NCBI RefSeq assembly: GCF_029537735.1
Contig: NZ_JARPUQ010000003.1
Location: forward strand, 353,443 to 417,442
Length of the DNA stretch: 64,000 nt
DNA from: Robiginitalea aestuariiviva
GTDB lineage: Bacteria > Bacteroidota > Bacteroidia > Flavobacteriales > Flavobacteriaceae
Direction: 5' to 3'
Positions 33,555 through 41,665 of this stretch are shown here, piece after piece. Positions within the stretch are counted from its first letter, which is position 1. Every line of letters starts with the position of its first letter. The notes below the pieces were generated by a model. The model made no database searches and had not been told where the DNA came from. It saw only the letters and a list, made by a program, of their open reading frames with translations. Position numbers and translations under genes: made by a program.

Positions 33555-34109
33555 ATGAAACGCATTTATGCCATGAAAGCCTGGATCTTTGGCGGCTTGT
33601 TCCTGTTGCTCCTCCTCGGGAGTTGCTCCGGCAGCCAGAACCTGCAGGAGTACTATGTGGACAATTCCGAGAACCCGAATTTTATATCCCTGGATGTCCC
33701 GGCCAGTATCCTGAAACTGGAGGAGGCCAACCTGGATGCCTCCCAGCAGGAAGCCCTGCATTCCCTGCATAAGCTGAACATTCTCGCCTTCAAAAAAACC
33801 GAAGCGAATGCCCAGCTCTACCAGGAGGAAACAGCCAAGGTAAAGGCCATCCTGAAAGCGCCTCAGTTTAAGGAGCTCATCCAGCTCAACACCAAATACG
33901 GGAAGGGCGTGGTGAAATACCTGGGCAGTGAAGACGCCATAGACGAGGTGGTGATCTACGGCCACAACAAGGATAACGGCTTTGCCGTAATCCGCGTGCT
34001 GGGCAAGAATATGAACCCGGCCCATTTTGTACAATTGTTACAGGCCATTGACCAGGCGGACTTTAAAGGCTCCGGCCTGGGCGAACTTTCCGGGATGCTG
34101 AAAGGTTAA
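33555..34109 (+). CDS. DUF4252 lipoprotein
   Basis: A 184-residue lipoprotein (lipobox LGSC in FLLLLLGSCSGSQ). It has the same length and domain as its upstream neighbour, but the sequences are clearly diverged (NLQEYYVDNSENPNFISLDV, IDEVVIYGHNKDNGFAVIRV). The two appear to be ancient paralogues with different anchoring: one soluble in the periplasm, one lipid-attached. A hairpin separates them, so the second may be expressed less. A strong terminator ends the unit. Function is unknown. Confidence 0.8.
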   Translation: MKRIYAMKAWIFGGLFLLLLLGSCSGSQNLQEYYVDNSENPNFISLDVPASILKLEEANLDASQQEALHSLHKLNILAFKKTEANAQLYQEETAKVKAILKAPQFKELIQLNTKYGKGVVKYLGSEDAIDEVVIYGHNKDNGFAVIRVLGKNMNPAHFVQLLQAIDQADFKGSGLGELSGMLKG

Positions 34110-34130
34110 TTCCGTTGTACCGCATTTTCA

Positions 34131-34163
34131 ATCCCGCAGCCCGGCGCTGCGGGATTTTTTTTT
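34131..34163 (+). terminator. Rho-independent terminator of the ECF/DUF4252 unit
   Basis: ATCCCGCAGC (34131-34140) pairs with GCTGCGGGAT (34146-34155) around CCGGC, followed by a nine-base T-run. Confidence 0.9.
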
Positions 34164-34218
34164 GTGACTTTCGGAGACAGGGCGTGTCATAAGAGCGAAC
34201 GAACACAAGAACATACCC

Positions 34219-35028
34219 ATGGAACAAGCACAATTATGGATGAACAAGGCGGTGGAATTCGCCGCAGATTACGGCCCCCGTATTGTTGGGGCTTTATTGA
34301 TTTGGATCGTAGGCTCCTGGATCCTGAGGCGCCTGATGCGGGGTGTCCGCAAGGTGATGCAGAAGAGCGCTTATGACGAATCTCTGCAGCGCTTCCTGCT
34401 GAACCTCCTCTCCTGGGCCCTGCGGGTAGCCCTGATCCTGGTGGTGATCCAGAAACTTGGGGTAGACGTAACCACCTTTGCCGCGGTTATAGCAGCTGCC
34501 GGCCTGGCCGTGGGCCTGGCCTTGCAGGGTTCCCTGTCCAACTTTGCCGGCGGGGTGCTGATCATGATCTTCAAGCCCTACCGCATTGGCGACCTGATTG
34601 AAGCCCAGGGGGTTTTGGGCGTGGTAAAGGAGATTGAAATCTTTACCACCAAGCTCAGTACGCCCCAGAACAAACTAGCCATTGTGCCCAACGGGGCCAT
34701 GGCCAACGGCAATATTATCAATTATACGGCTCTGGGCAAGATCCGGGTCGATGTGGTGGTGGGTATAGGCTACGGGGAGGACCTGCAGAAGGCCAAGGCG
34801 GTACTCACCGAAGTCCTGACCAGCAACCCCAAAGTTCTACAGGATCCCGCCCCGTCCGTGAACGTGCTGGAGTTGGGAGACAGCTCGGTAAACCTGGCGG
34901 TACGCCCCTACAGTACCCCTGAGGATTACTGGGACGTATACTTTGCCACGTATGAAGGGTGTAAACTGGCCCTGGATAAAGCCGGGATCGAGATTCCGTA
35001 CCCGCATCGCGTACAGATACAGAAATAA
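34219..35028 (+). CDS. Mechanosensitive ion channel, MscS family
   Basis: A 269-residue inner-membrane channel that opens under hypo-osmotic shock. Three helices: GPRIVGALLIWIVGSWIL, a second near residues 65-90 (ALRVALILVVIQKL), and the pore helix with conserved Gly/Ala packing (AAAGLAVGLALQGSLSNFAGG). The beta domain starts with the MscS signature IMIFKPYRIGDLIE, and NGAMANGNIINYT follows. Size and architecture match short MscS proteins. It is a single gene between two terminators. Confidence 0.93.
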   Translation: MEQAQLWMNKAVEFAADYGPRIVGALLIWIVGSWILRRLMRGVRKVMQKSAYDESLQRFLLNLLSWALRVALILVVIQKLGVDVTTFAAVIAAAGLAVGLALQGSLSNFAGGVLIMIFKPYRIGDLIEAQGVLGVVKEIEIFTTKLSTPQNKLAIVPNGAMANGNIINYTALGKIRVDVVVGIGYGEDLQKAKAVLTEVLTSNPKVLQDPAPSVNVLELGDSSVNLAVRPYSTPEDYWDVYFATYEGCKLALDKAGIEIPYPHRVQIQK

Positions 35029-35053
35029 TCCCCCGTTAGAGGTAGTTCCCTTT

Positions 35054-35077
35054 AAAAGCCGCCCCAGGGCGGCTTTT
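35054..35077. terminator. Bidirectional terminator between mscS-type gene and purB
   Basis: AAAAGCCGCCC (35054-35064) pairs with GGGCGGCTTTT (35067-35077) across a two-base centre. A and T runs on both sides allow use in both directions. Confidence 0.85.
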
Positions 35078-35079
35078 CT

Positions 35080-36423
35080 CTATATACCGGTATAGGTTTC
35101 GGGGCGGATGGCCCGCATCTCGGCCTTAACGGCCTCAGCAATGTCTAACGCATCGATGAATTCAGCCATGGTCGCGGCCGTAATCCGGGCGTTGGTGCGC
35201 GTCAGGGCCTTCAGGGCCTCGTAGGGGTTGGGATAGCCCTCCCGCCTCAGGATGGTCTGCAGAGCTTCGGCCACCACGGCCCAATTGTCTTCCAGGTCGG
35301 ATTCCAGGCGCTGCCGGTTCAGCAGGAGTTTGCCCAGGCCTTTCAGGGTAGCTTCGAAGGCGATCAGCGTATGGGCCAGGGGCACCCCGATGTTCCGGAG
35401 TACCGTGCTGTCGGTCAGGTCCCGTTGCAGGCGGGAAATGGGCAGTTTGGCAGCCAGGTGCCCGAACAGGGCGTTGGCAATGCCCAGGTTACCTTCCGAG
35501 TTCTCGAAATCGATGGGGTTCACCTTATGCGGCATGGCGGAAGACCCGACTTCCCCTTCCCGGATGCGCTGTTTGAAGTAATCCATGGAGATGTATGCCC
35601 ACATATCCCGGTTCAGGTCGACCAGGATGGTGTTGATGCGGCGCAACCCGTCAAAGAGGGCCGCCATATGGTCGTAGTGTTCAATCTGGGTGGTGGGGAA
35701 GGAGTGGTGCAGTCCCAGTTGCTCCTGCACAAAACGCTGGCCGAAGGCTTTCCAGTCTACCCCGGGGTAGGCAATGGCATGGGCGTTGAAATTCCCGGTG
35801 GCCCCACCAAACTTCGCGGCGGACGGGATGTCGTTCAACAGGTCGAACTGCTCCCGCAGGCGGGTAGCGAAAACGGCGATTTCCTTACCCAGGCGGGTAG
35901 GGGAGGCCGGTTGCCCGTGGGTGCGGGCCAGCATGGGGATGTCCTTCCACTCGTCGCTCAGGGCTTCGAGTTTCTCCAGTACGGCCTGGTAGGCCGGGAT
36001 GTAGACTTCCCCCACCGCTTCCTTCAGGGAAAGCGGGATGGCGGTATTGTTGATGTCCTGGGAGGTAAGCCCGAAATGGATAAATTCCTTGCAGGCGGAA
36101 AGGCCCAGGTCGTCAAAGCGTTGTTTCAGGAAATATTCCACGGCCTTTACGTCGTGGTTAGTGATTTTCTCAATGGCCTTGACCGCACGGGCATCCTCCA
36201 GGGAAAAATTTTCGTAAATGGCGCGCATCGCTGCAAACCGGCTGGCATCCACTGCTTTAAGTTGGGGCAGGGGGAGCTCGCACAGGGCGATGAAGTACTC
36301 CACCTCCACCCGCAGGCGGTAGCGGATCAGGGCGGCTTCGGAAAAATAGTCGCTCAGGCGGGCAACTTTGCCCTGGTAGCGCCCATCCACGGGCGAAATG
36401 GCTAATAACGGATCTGCGGCCAT
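35080..36423 (-). CDS. purB: Adenylosuccinate lyase
   Basis: A 447-residue enzyme acting twice in purine synthesis (SAICAR cleavage and adenylosuccinate to AMP). The lyase signature loop SSAMPHKVNPIDFENSEGN is present with its mobile Ser. ARTHGQPASPTRLGKE and LTSQDINNTA form other parts of the active site. The start is the ATG at 36423 (MAADPLLAISPVDGRYQG). An in-frame TTG at 36447 is less likely because it overlaps the TATCTTTG promoter-like element. Length is typical of the long PurB class. Confidence 0.96.
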   Translation of the reverse strand: MAADPLLAISPVDGRYQGKVARLSDYFSEAALIRYRLRVEVEYFIALCELPLPQLKAVDASRFAAMRAIYENFSLEDARAVKAIEKITNHDVKAVEYFLKQRFDDLGLSACKEFIHFGLTSQDINNTAIPLSLKEAVGEVYIPAYQAVLEKLEALSDEWKDIPMLARTHGQPASPTRLGKEIAVFATRLREQFDLLNDIPSAAKFGGATGNFNAHAIAYPGVDWKAFGQRFVQEQLGLHHSFPTTQIEHYDHMAALFDGLRRINTILVDLNRDMWAYISMDYFKQRIREGEVGSSAMPHKVNPIDFENSEGNLGIANALFGHLAAKLPISRLQRDLTDSTVLRNIGVPLAHTLIAFEATLKGLGKLLLNRQRLESDLEDNWAVVAEALQTILRREGYPNPYEALKALTRTNARITAATMAEFIDALDIAEAVKAEMRAIRPETYTGI

Positions 36424-36444
36424 AGGGGGTCGTTTAGAAAGAGG

Positions 36445-36452
36445 CAAAGATA
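36445..36452 (-). promoter_or_regulatory. Candidate -7 element TATCTTTG for purB
   Basis: Perfect TAnnTTTG on the minus strand in the 33-base gap upstream of purB, 21 bases before its ATG. Confidence 0.5.
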
Positions 36453-36456
36453 GGGA

Positions 36457-37026
36457 TTATGCCGGTTTATCCAGCAATTTCAGGACCTTTCGGGCCCTGG
36501 CCTGATAGCCGGCGCTGCCTGTGGGGTAGCCTTTTTCCAGGGTAGCCCGTAACTCCCGGTGAACCCAGGGCCATTCCCGCCCCAGGGCAAACAGGGTTTG
36601 CATGGCAAAGGCTTTCGGGGCCACTTTGTGCGGGCCGATTAGCCAGTCAAAACAAGCCACCACCATGCGCTCCCGCTGCACCATGCTCAGGGGCGGGCGG
36701 GATGCTTCCGGCTTCCGGGTATACGCCAGGGACAGGATTTCACAGATTTTGGCCATGGGCCGGATGGAAGACTCCCCCTGCAGGTGTTCCAGCCCCAGGG
36801 TGAATGCTTCCAGGTGCGGGAACAGGATTCCCGGGGTTTCCCCAATGGCCCGTTCCAATACCCAACAGGCCCGGTGCCCTGCGGGTTCTTCTGCCCCGAA
36901 GCCGATATCCAGCAGGGTGGGCACCCACTGCGGGTTGGCCAGCACCTCCCCGGCCATGGCCGTGCGGGCTTTCCGGGTGGCATCTACATAATCCAGCCGA
37001 TGTAGCAGTTGGGCTTTCTCTTCCAA
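36457..37026 (-). CDS. Hypothetical helical (HEAT-like) protein upstream of purB
   Basis: A 189-residue soluble protein, mostly alpha-helical, with paired helices suggesting HEAT/ARM-type repeats (PHLEAFTLGLEHLQ, SIRPMAKICEILSLAY, AFAMQTLFALGREWPWVHRE). There is no signal or membrane segment. The only sensible start is TTG at 37026, because a stop lies 12 bases further upstream in frame and the next ATG removes 23 residues. The purB ATG lies 33 bases past its stop, so they are probably co-transcribed. The function is unknown. Confidence 0.65.
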   Translation of the reverse strand: MEEKAQLLHRLDYVDATRKARTAMAGEVLANPQWVPTLLDIGFGAEEPAGHRACWVLERAIGETPGILFPHLEAFTLGLEHLQGESSIRPMAKICEILSLAYTRKPEASRPPLSMVQRERMVVACFDWLIGPHKVAPKAFAMQTLFALGREWPWVHRELRATLEKGYPTGSAGYQARARKVLKLLDKPA

Positions 37027-37056
37027 GTTTGTACTTTAGTGAAAAAGATACACATC

Positions 37057-37530
37057 GTGAAAATAGGGAAAAAAATAGCCTGGGCCCTGCTGTTGGCCTT
37101 TATCGTGATCCAGTTCATTCGGCCGGAAAAGAATGAGTCCACTTCAGACCACCTGCAGGCCTTCCTGCAGGAAACTACCCCGCCGGAAGGGGTGTCTCAA
37201 ACCCTTTCCAAAGCCTGTTACGATTGCCATAGCGATCATACGGAATACCCCTGGTACAATCATATAGCCCCGGTGTCCTTCTGGCTGGCCAGCCATGTAG
37301 ACGAAGGGAAGGAACACCTGAATTTTTCCGAGTGGGCTGCGTATTCCGCCAAAAAGAAAGACCACAAGCTGGAAGAGGTGGTGGAAACGGTAGAGGAAGG
37401 CGAAATGCCCCTGCGCGAATACACCTGGACGCACGCCGGAGCCCGCCTGACGGCTGAAGAAAAGGAGGCCCTTATCGCCTGGGCTAAAAAGTCCCGGACC
37501 CTTTACCCAACAGCTGCCGCACAAGAGTAG
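37057..37530 (+). CDS. Haem-binding domain protein with CxxCH motif, membrane-anchored
   Basis: About 157 residues. An N-terminal helix (IAWALLLAFIVIQFI) anchors the protein with the rest in the periplasm. A single c-type haem motif, CYDCHSDH, is near residue 51, and a conserved YPWYNHIAPVSFW segment follows, as in the Haem_bd domain family of Bacteroidota. No ATG is available at the start. GTG at 37057 (KIGKKIAWALLL) fits the family best, with GTG 37039 as alternative. It could carry electrons or sense redox state. Its 3' end overlaps the convergent sirtuin gene by 47 bases. Confidence 0.8.
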   Translation: MKIGKKIAWALLLAFIVIQFIRPEKNESTSDHLQAFLQETTPPEGVSQTLSKACYDCHSDHTEYPWYNHIAPVSFWLASHVDEGKEHLNFSEWAAYSAKKKDHKLEEVVETVEEGEMPLREYTWTHAGARLTAEEKEALIAWAKKSRTLYPTAAAQE

Positions 37531-38197
37531 GCACGCCCACTGCTGCCCGCTCCGCAATAATTTCCAACCCGTCGAAATCCCCCGGGAGCACCTGAGGCCT
37601 GGGGTCAATAAAATACAGGGGTACCCCGGTACGCTTGTAATGCACCAGCCCGGCAGCCGGATATACCTGCATAGAGGTGCCTACAATGAGCAAAAGGTCC
37701 GCCTGTTGTACGCAGGTTGAGGCGGGTTGGAGCAAGGGCACTTCTTCTCCAAACCAGACAATGTGCGGTCGCATGGGGTAGCCTTTCGGGCAGCGGTCTT
37801 CCAGCGCGAGGTCGTCTTCCCAGAAAAACACCTCTGCTCCAGGCCCGGTACTGCGCACCTTGCGGAGTTCGCCGTGCAGATGCAGCACCCGTGAGCTGCC
37901 TGCCCGTTCGTGCAGGTCGTCCACGTTCTGGGTTACGATATTTACCTCAAAGGCTGCCTCCAGTTCCGCCAGGGCCTGGTGCCCGGCATTGGGGGCTACG
38001 GATTTGAGTTGCCGACGCCGCTGGTTGTAAAAATCCAGCACGAGTTCGGGGTTTCGGTGATATCCGGCCGGAGAGGCCACTTCCATCACATCGTGCCCTT
38101 CCCAAAGCCCGTCTTCATCCCGGAAGGTACGGATACCACTGTCTGCACTCATCCCGGCCCCGCTCAGGACCACCAATCGTTTTTTCGTATATCCCAT
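37484..38197 (-). CDS. cobB: Sir2-family NAD-dependent protein deacylase, without the usual zinc cysteines
   Basis: A 237-residue sirtuin removing acyl groups from lysines with NAD+. NAD-site motifs are intact: LSGAGMSADSGIRTF, TQNVDDLHERAG, catalytic His in LHLHGEL, and IVGTSMQVYPA. FYNQRR has the Tyr-x-x-Arg pattern of class III (desuccinylase-like) sirtuins. The small domain, where two CxxC pairs normally bind zinc, has only one Cys (RCPKGYPMRP). The ATG at 38197 is the preferred start. It overlaps the haem-binding gene 3' end by 47 bases. Confidence 0.92.
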   Translation of the reverse strand: MGYTKKRLVVLSGAGMSADSGIRTFRDEDGLWEGHDVMEVASPAGYHRNPELVLDFYNQRRRQLKSVAPNAGHQALAELEAAFEVNIVTQNVDDLHERAGSSRVLHLHGELRKVRSTGPGAEVFFWEDDLALEDRCPKGYPMRPHIVWFGEEVPLLQPASTCVQQADLLLIVGTSMQVYPAAGLVHYKRTGVPLYFIDPRPQVLPGDFDGLEIIAERAAVGVPTLVRQLLGKGSGTF

Positions 38198-38256
38198 CTG
38201 TTTTGCCGGGTCTGCCCCGCGATGAATTTTGTTAAATTTAGGCGCCAAACGGACAT

Positions 38257-38919
38257 ATGCCAAGTTTTGACCCGGAATTATTGGAATACCTGGAGGGGTT
38301 TTTAACCTCCCAACGCAAGGCCCGATTCCTGGAGGTCCTGGCCCGGCGTACCCGCTACATTACGGTGGCCCTGGAAGATGTGTTCCAGCTGCACAACGCC
38401 AGTGCGGTAATCCGCTCCTGCGATGTTTTTGGCCTGCAGGAGGCCCACCTGATTGAGGCCCGTTTTGGCCGGAGGCTGGATAAAAAAATTGCCATGGGCG
38501 CCCAGCGCTGGGTGGATATCCACCGGCATGCCACCACGGCCGATTGCCTGCGTGCCCTGAAAGCCCGCGGATTCCGCATTGTAGCCACCTCTCCCCGCGA
38601 GGGGAGCCTGACCCCGGACGACTTTCCCCTGGACCGCCCCCTGGCCCTGTTCCTGGGCACCGAAAAGGAAGGCCTGAGCCAGGAAGTAATGGAGCAGGCC
38701 GACCACACCATCCACATCCCTATGCAGGGGTTTACCGAAAGCCTGAACATCTCTGTGGCGGCGGCCATCCTGCTGTACCGCTTAACACAGCGCCTTCGGC
38801 AGTCCGATATGCCCTGGGGGCTATCCGAGGCCGACCAGCTGGAGAAGCGCCTGGACTGGACAAAAAAAACCATCAAGTCTTCTGAGGATATTATTGCCCG
38901 TTTCCGGAGCGAATCCTGA
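38257..38919 (+). CDS. TrmH-type tRNA/rRNA 2'-O-ribose methyltransferase (SPOUT)
   Basis: A 220-residue SPOUT methylase, probably TrmH (tRNA Gm18). Motif 1 is NASAVIRSCDVFGLQ, motif 2 is LFLGTEKEGLSQEVM, and motif 3 is IPMQGFTESLNISVAAAI, which together form the trefoil-knot SAM site. The C-terminal helix extension (WTKKTIKSSEDIIARF) is typical of TrmH. The ATG at 38257 is clear. Divergent from the sirtuin over a 59-base gap that contains the symmetrical TAAATTTA, possibly a shared promoter. Confidence 0.9.
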   Translation: MPSFDPELLEYLEGFLTSQRKARFLEVLARRTRYITVALEDVFQLHNASAVIRSCDVFGLQEAHLIEARFGRRLDKKIAMGAQRWVDIHRHATTADCLRALKARGFRIVATSPREGSLTPDDFPLDRPLALFLGTEKEGLSQEVMEQADHTIHIPMQGFTESLNISVAAAILLYRLTQRLRQSDMPWGLSEADQLEKRLDWTKKTIKSSEDIIARFRSES

Positions 38920-38996
38920 TTTTTTGTACCTTAAGAAGGCGGGTAAAGCGGGCGCCATGCCAGGCCCCCATCCCGCCAGAAACAACAACCTGCCTT

Positions 38997-39527
38997 ATGA
39001 CAACCGCACTCTATATTATTGCAGGACTCTTACTCCTGCTTATTGTCCTGTACCAGCTGGGCCCTGCCCGCTACGACGTTTCCCGAAGTATCGAAATCCA
39101 GAAACCCCCGCAGGAGGTCTTTGAGTACCTCAAGCTCCTGAAGAATCAGGACCACTGGTCCCCCTGGGGCAAGCGGGACCCGGATATGAAAAAGGATTTC
39201 AGGGGCAAGGACGGCATGGTAGGCGCCGTGAGCGCCTGGGAAGGCAATAAGGAAGTCGGGTCCGGGGAACAGGAGATTACCCGTATCGAACCCGGCCGCC
39301 GCATCGAAACCGAATTGCGGTTCCTCAAGCCCTGGAAATCCACCTCCGATGCTTACATGGAGGTTGAACCTTTGGGCTCCGGCACCCGTGTCCGATGGGG
39401 ATTTAAGGGGGAGAATGGCTTTCCCATGCGCCTGATGATGCTCTTTATGAGCATGGACAAAATGGTAGGAAAGGATTTTGAGGAAGGCCTGGCCTCCCTG
39501 AAGGCCCTAATGGAAACCAACGCCTAA
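38997..39527 (+). CDS. SRPBCC-family protein with N-terminal membrane anchor
   Basis: A 176-residue protein with one N-terminal helix (ALYIIAGLLLLLIVLYQL) and an SRPBCC/polyketide-cyclase-like ligand-binding domain (VSRSIEIQKPPQEVFEYLKL, SPWGKRDPDMKKDF, GSGTRVRWGFKGEN). This class binds small hydrophobic ligands, and no catalytic residue is evident. It follows trmH after 77 bases and is followed after nine bases by a VOC protein, with which it is probably co-transcribed. Confidence 0.82.
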   Translation: MTTALYIIAGLLLLLIVLYQLGPARYDVSRSIEIQKPPQEVFEYLKLLKNQDHWSPWGKRDPDMKKDFRGKDGMVGAVSAWEGNKEVGSGEQEITRIEPGRRIETELRFLKPWKSTSDAYMEVEPLGSGTRVRWGFKGENGFPMRLMMLFMSMDKMVGKDFEEGLASLKALMETNA

Positions 39528-39536
39528 CAGCAAACT

Positions 39537-39917
39537 ATGGAAACAAATATGGTAGCCTGGTTCGAAATCCCCGTTACGGATATGCAACGGGCCCGGGCAT
39601 TTTACGAAAAGGTATTCGATATAGAGATCCACGTGCAACAGATGAATGATCTGGAGATGGGGTGGTTTCCCATGGCCCCGGGTAAGTCCGGGGCGCCGGG
39701 TTCCCTGGTGAAACACCCGGAATTTTACTTTCCCAGCAAGGACCAGGGTACGTTGGTATATCTGCAGTGTGCGGATGTACAGACCCAGTTGGACCGGATT
39801 GCCGGCCTGGGCGGGGAAATCCTGCAATCCAAAAAATTGATTGCCGAAGGCATGGGCTATATGGGCCTATTCCTGGATAGCGAGGGCAACCGGGTTGCCC
39901 TGTATTCACAGGCTTAG
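39537..39917 (+). CDS. VOC-family (glyoxalase/bleomycin-resistance fold) protein
   Basis: A 126-residue protein of two beta-alpha-beta-beta-beta units. The opening WFEIPVTDMQRARAFYEKVF and the C-terminal FLDSEGNRVALYSQ are characteristic of the family. The terminal Glu/His metal ligands are not all conserved, so a metal-dependent reaction is uncertain. Many such small VOC proteins are unannotated lyases or binding proteins. It starts nine bases after the SRPBCC gene and converges on the GH13 gene with only eight bases between the stops. Confidence 0.82.
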   Translation: METNMVAWFEIPVTDMQRARAFYEKVFDIEIHVQQMNDLEMGWFPMAPGKSGAPGSLVKHPEFYFPSKDQGTLVYLQCADVQTQLDRIAGLGGEILQSKKLIAEGMGYMGLFLDSEGNRVALYSQA

Positions 39918-39925
39918 GTGCTGGC

Positions 39926-41620
39926 TTAAGGTTTGAGTTCCAGCAGAGCCACGGCAAAGGGGCTTTCAAATTCGGCGCGCCCGTTGCGCACCACCAGTTC
40001 CTGCCCGGAGTAGGCATCCCGAAGCGCGGTGCCGTCTCCAAAGAAGCCACGCACCAGAAGGGACTTCTTGCCTTCCTTTAGGTCCAGGCCAATCACCACC
40101 TTATCGCGAAAGCCTTCCCCGGTATAGCTTCGGCTGAACACGTAGGGTGAACTGCTCAGTCGGTGGTGCCGCCCTGCCCCCACTGCGGGGTGCATCCGGC
40201 GGAAACGTCCCAGTTTTTGCCAGTGGTCCAGGATGTTTTGGGTGGTTTCCAGGCTGTCCAGATCACCCCAGTTCATAAACGTCCTGAGGTTGGCATCGCC
40301 CACCGCGCCTTCGGCTCTAAGCGGGCGCGAGGTTTCATCCCCGTAATAGATCTGAGAAATTCCAGGGGTGAGCAACAGCACATTGGCAGCCCGGTAGGGT
40401 TGCACCCGGTCCGGGTCAAAGGGGTTGCCGTCGTCGTGGGAGCTCAGGTAGTTCATTACGGATTTACCGTTCAGGGGGTTTTGCAGTAAGCGGTTGTATT
40501 TGCGAAAGGTCTCTTCGTAGGGATTGGCGGCGTCCATCTTCAACTCGAAGTTGATCAGGGCCTTGAACCCGTGGTCGAAATAGTCCACTTTGCGGTTGCC
40601 GAAATCGTAGTCGCGACCCCCGGAAATCCCATACCCGTATACCTCGCCCACCATAAAAAAGGGATTCTGGTCCAGGATGCGATCCGGATGCAGTTTTTTC
40701 CAGTTTTCGAACGCGAAGGAAGCCTGCTTGTAGAGTTCGCCCCAGGCCTTTTCATCCGCGTGTTTAGCCGTGTCTACCCGGAAGCCGTCTATGCCCAAAT
40801 CATTCACGTAATCCGTGAGCCATTTAATGAGGTAAAAGCGGGGTGCCCTGGGGTAGCCGGTGCGTTCAAAAAACACCTGTAGCTCATCCAGTTCCAGGCT
40901 CAGCCGCCCTTCGGCCTTCCACTTGGCCAGCAGGGCGTCCGGCAGTTCCACCGGGGCATCGGATTCCGTATAGATATCGGGGAGGTTTTCCACCAGGGTA
41001 CAGGCGGTTGTGTTTTCATAGGAATCGAAAGTGCAGACAGGTTCCTGCCGCACCCAGTCCTTGGGCCAGGCAGCGTCCTGGTCCGTAACCGGGCCGGTGT
41101 GGTTCAGCACCACATCCATCAGTACCCTAATCCCATGGCTGTGGGCGGTTTCCACCAGGCGTTCCAGTTCGGCCCTTGTCCCAAAATTAGGGTCCAGGGC
41201 CGTCCAGTCCTTGGCCCAGTAGCCGTGGTATCCGTAAGAGAGGCCGGTGCCCTCGTCTGTGGCCCCGTGGATTTGCTCTACTACGGGAGTAAACCAGATG
41301 GCATTCACCCCAAGACGGTCAAAATACCCGGCTTCAATTTTGTCGATAATCCCGGCCAGGTCTCCCCCCATAAACCCCCGTAAGGGGCCTGTGGGGAGGG
41401 TGCGGTTAAAGTTTACGTCGTTCTCGGGCTTTCCGTTTCTGAAACGGTCCGTGAGGAGGAAATAAACATTGGCCCCTTCCCAGAGGAAGGGTATGCTGTC
41501 CGTTTGCGCAGCTGTTTTGGCTTGTTCTTCTGTGGTTTGGGAGGCGTCCTGTTTCTGGGGTTCGCCCTGGCAATTCCAGAGCAGCAGCAAGGCCAGCAGC
41601 GGCAGCAACAGTGGTTTCAT
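39926..41620 (-). CDS. GH13 alpha-amylase-family lipoprotein
   Basis: A 564-residue exported glycosidase. A lipoprotein signal (LLPLLALLLLWNC) is followed by a (beta/alpha)8 barrel with the four GH13 regions: DVVLNHTG, GFRVDTAKH (nucleophile Asp), the general-acid Glu in FMVGEVYG, and LSSHDDG (third acid). Residues 50-90 (VYFLLTDRFRNGKPEND) are the usual barrel entry. A C-terminal beta domain closes the protein. It probably hydrolyses alpha-glucans in the periplasm or at the cell surface. There is no SusC/D pair nearby, so it is not part of a polysaccharide utilisation locus here. Confidence 0.92.
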   Translation of the reverse strand: MKPLLLPLLALLLLWNCQGEPQKQDASQTTEEQAKTAAQTDSIPFLWEGANVYFLLTDRFRNGKPENDVNFNRTLPTGPLRGFMGGDLAGIIDKIEAGYFDRLGVNAIWFTPVVEQIHGATDEGTGLSYGYHGYWAKDWTALDPNFGTRAELERLVETAHSHGIRVLMDVVLNHTGPVTDQDAAWPKDWVRQEPVCTFDSYENTTACTLVENLPDIYTESDAPVELPDALLAKWKAEGRLSLELDELQVFFERTGYPRAPRFYLIKWLTDYVNDLGIDGFRVDTAKHADEKAWGELYKQASFAFENWKKLHPDRILDQNPFFMVGEVYGYGISGGRDYDFGNRKVDYFDHGFKALINFELKMDAANPYEETFRKYNRLLQNPLNGKSVMNYLSSHDDGNPFDPDRVQPYRAANVLLLTPGISQIYYGDETSRPLRAEGAVGDANLRTFMNWGDLDSLETTQNILDHWQKLGRFRRMHPAVGAGRHHRLSSSPYVFSRSYTGEGFRDKVVIGLDLKEGKKSLLVRGFFGDGTALRDAYSGQELVVRNGRAEFESPFAVALLELKP

Positions 41621-41665
41621 GTATTAGCTTTGCCTAAAGCTATAAAATGGCGGGGAGAAATAAAA

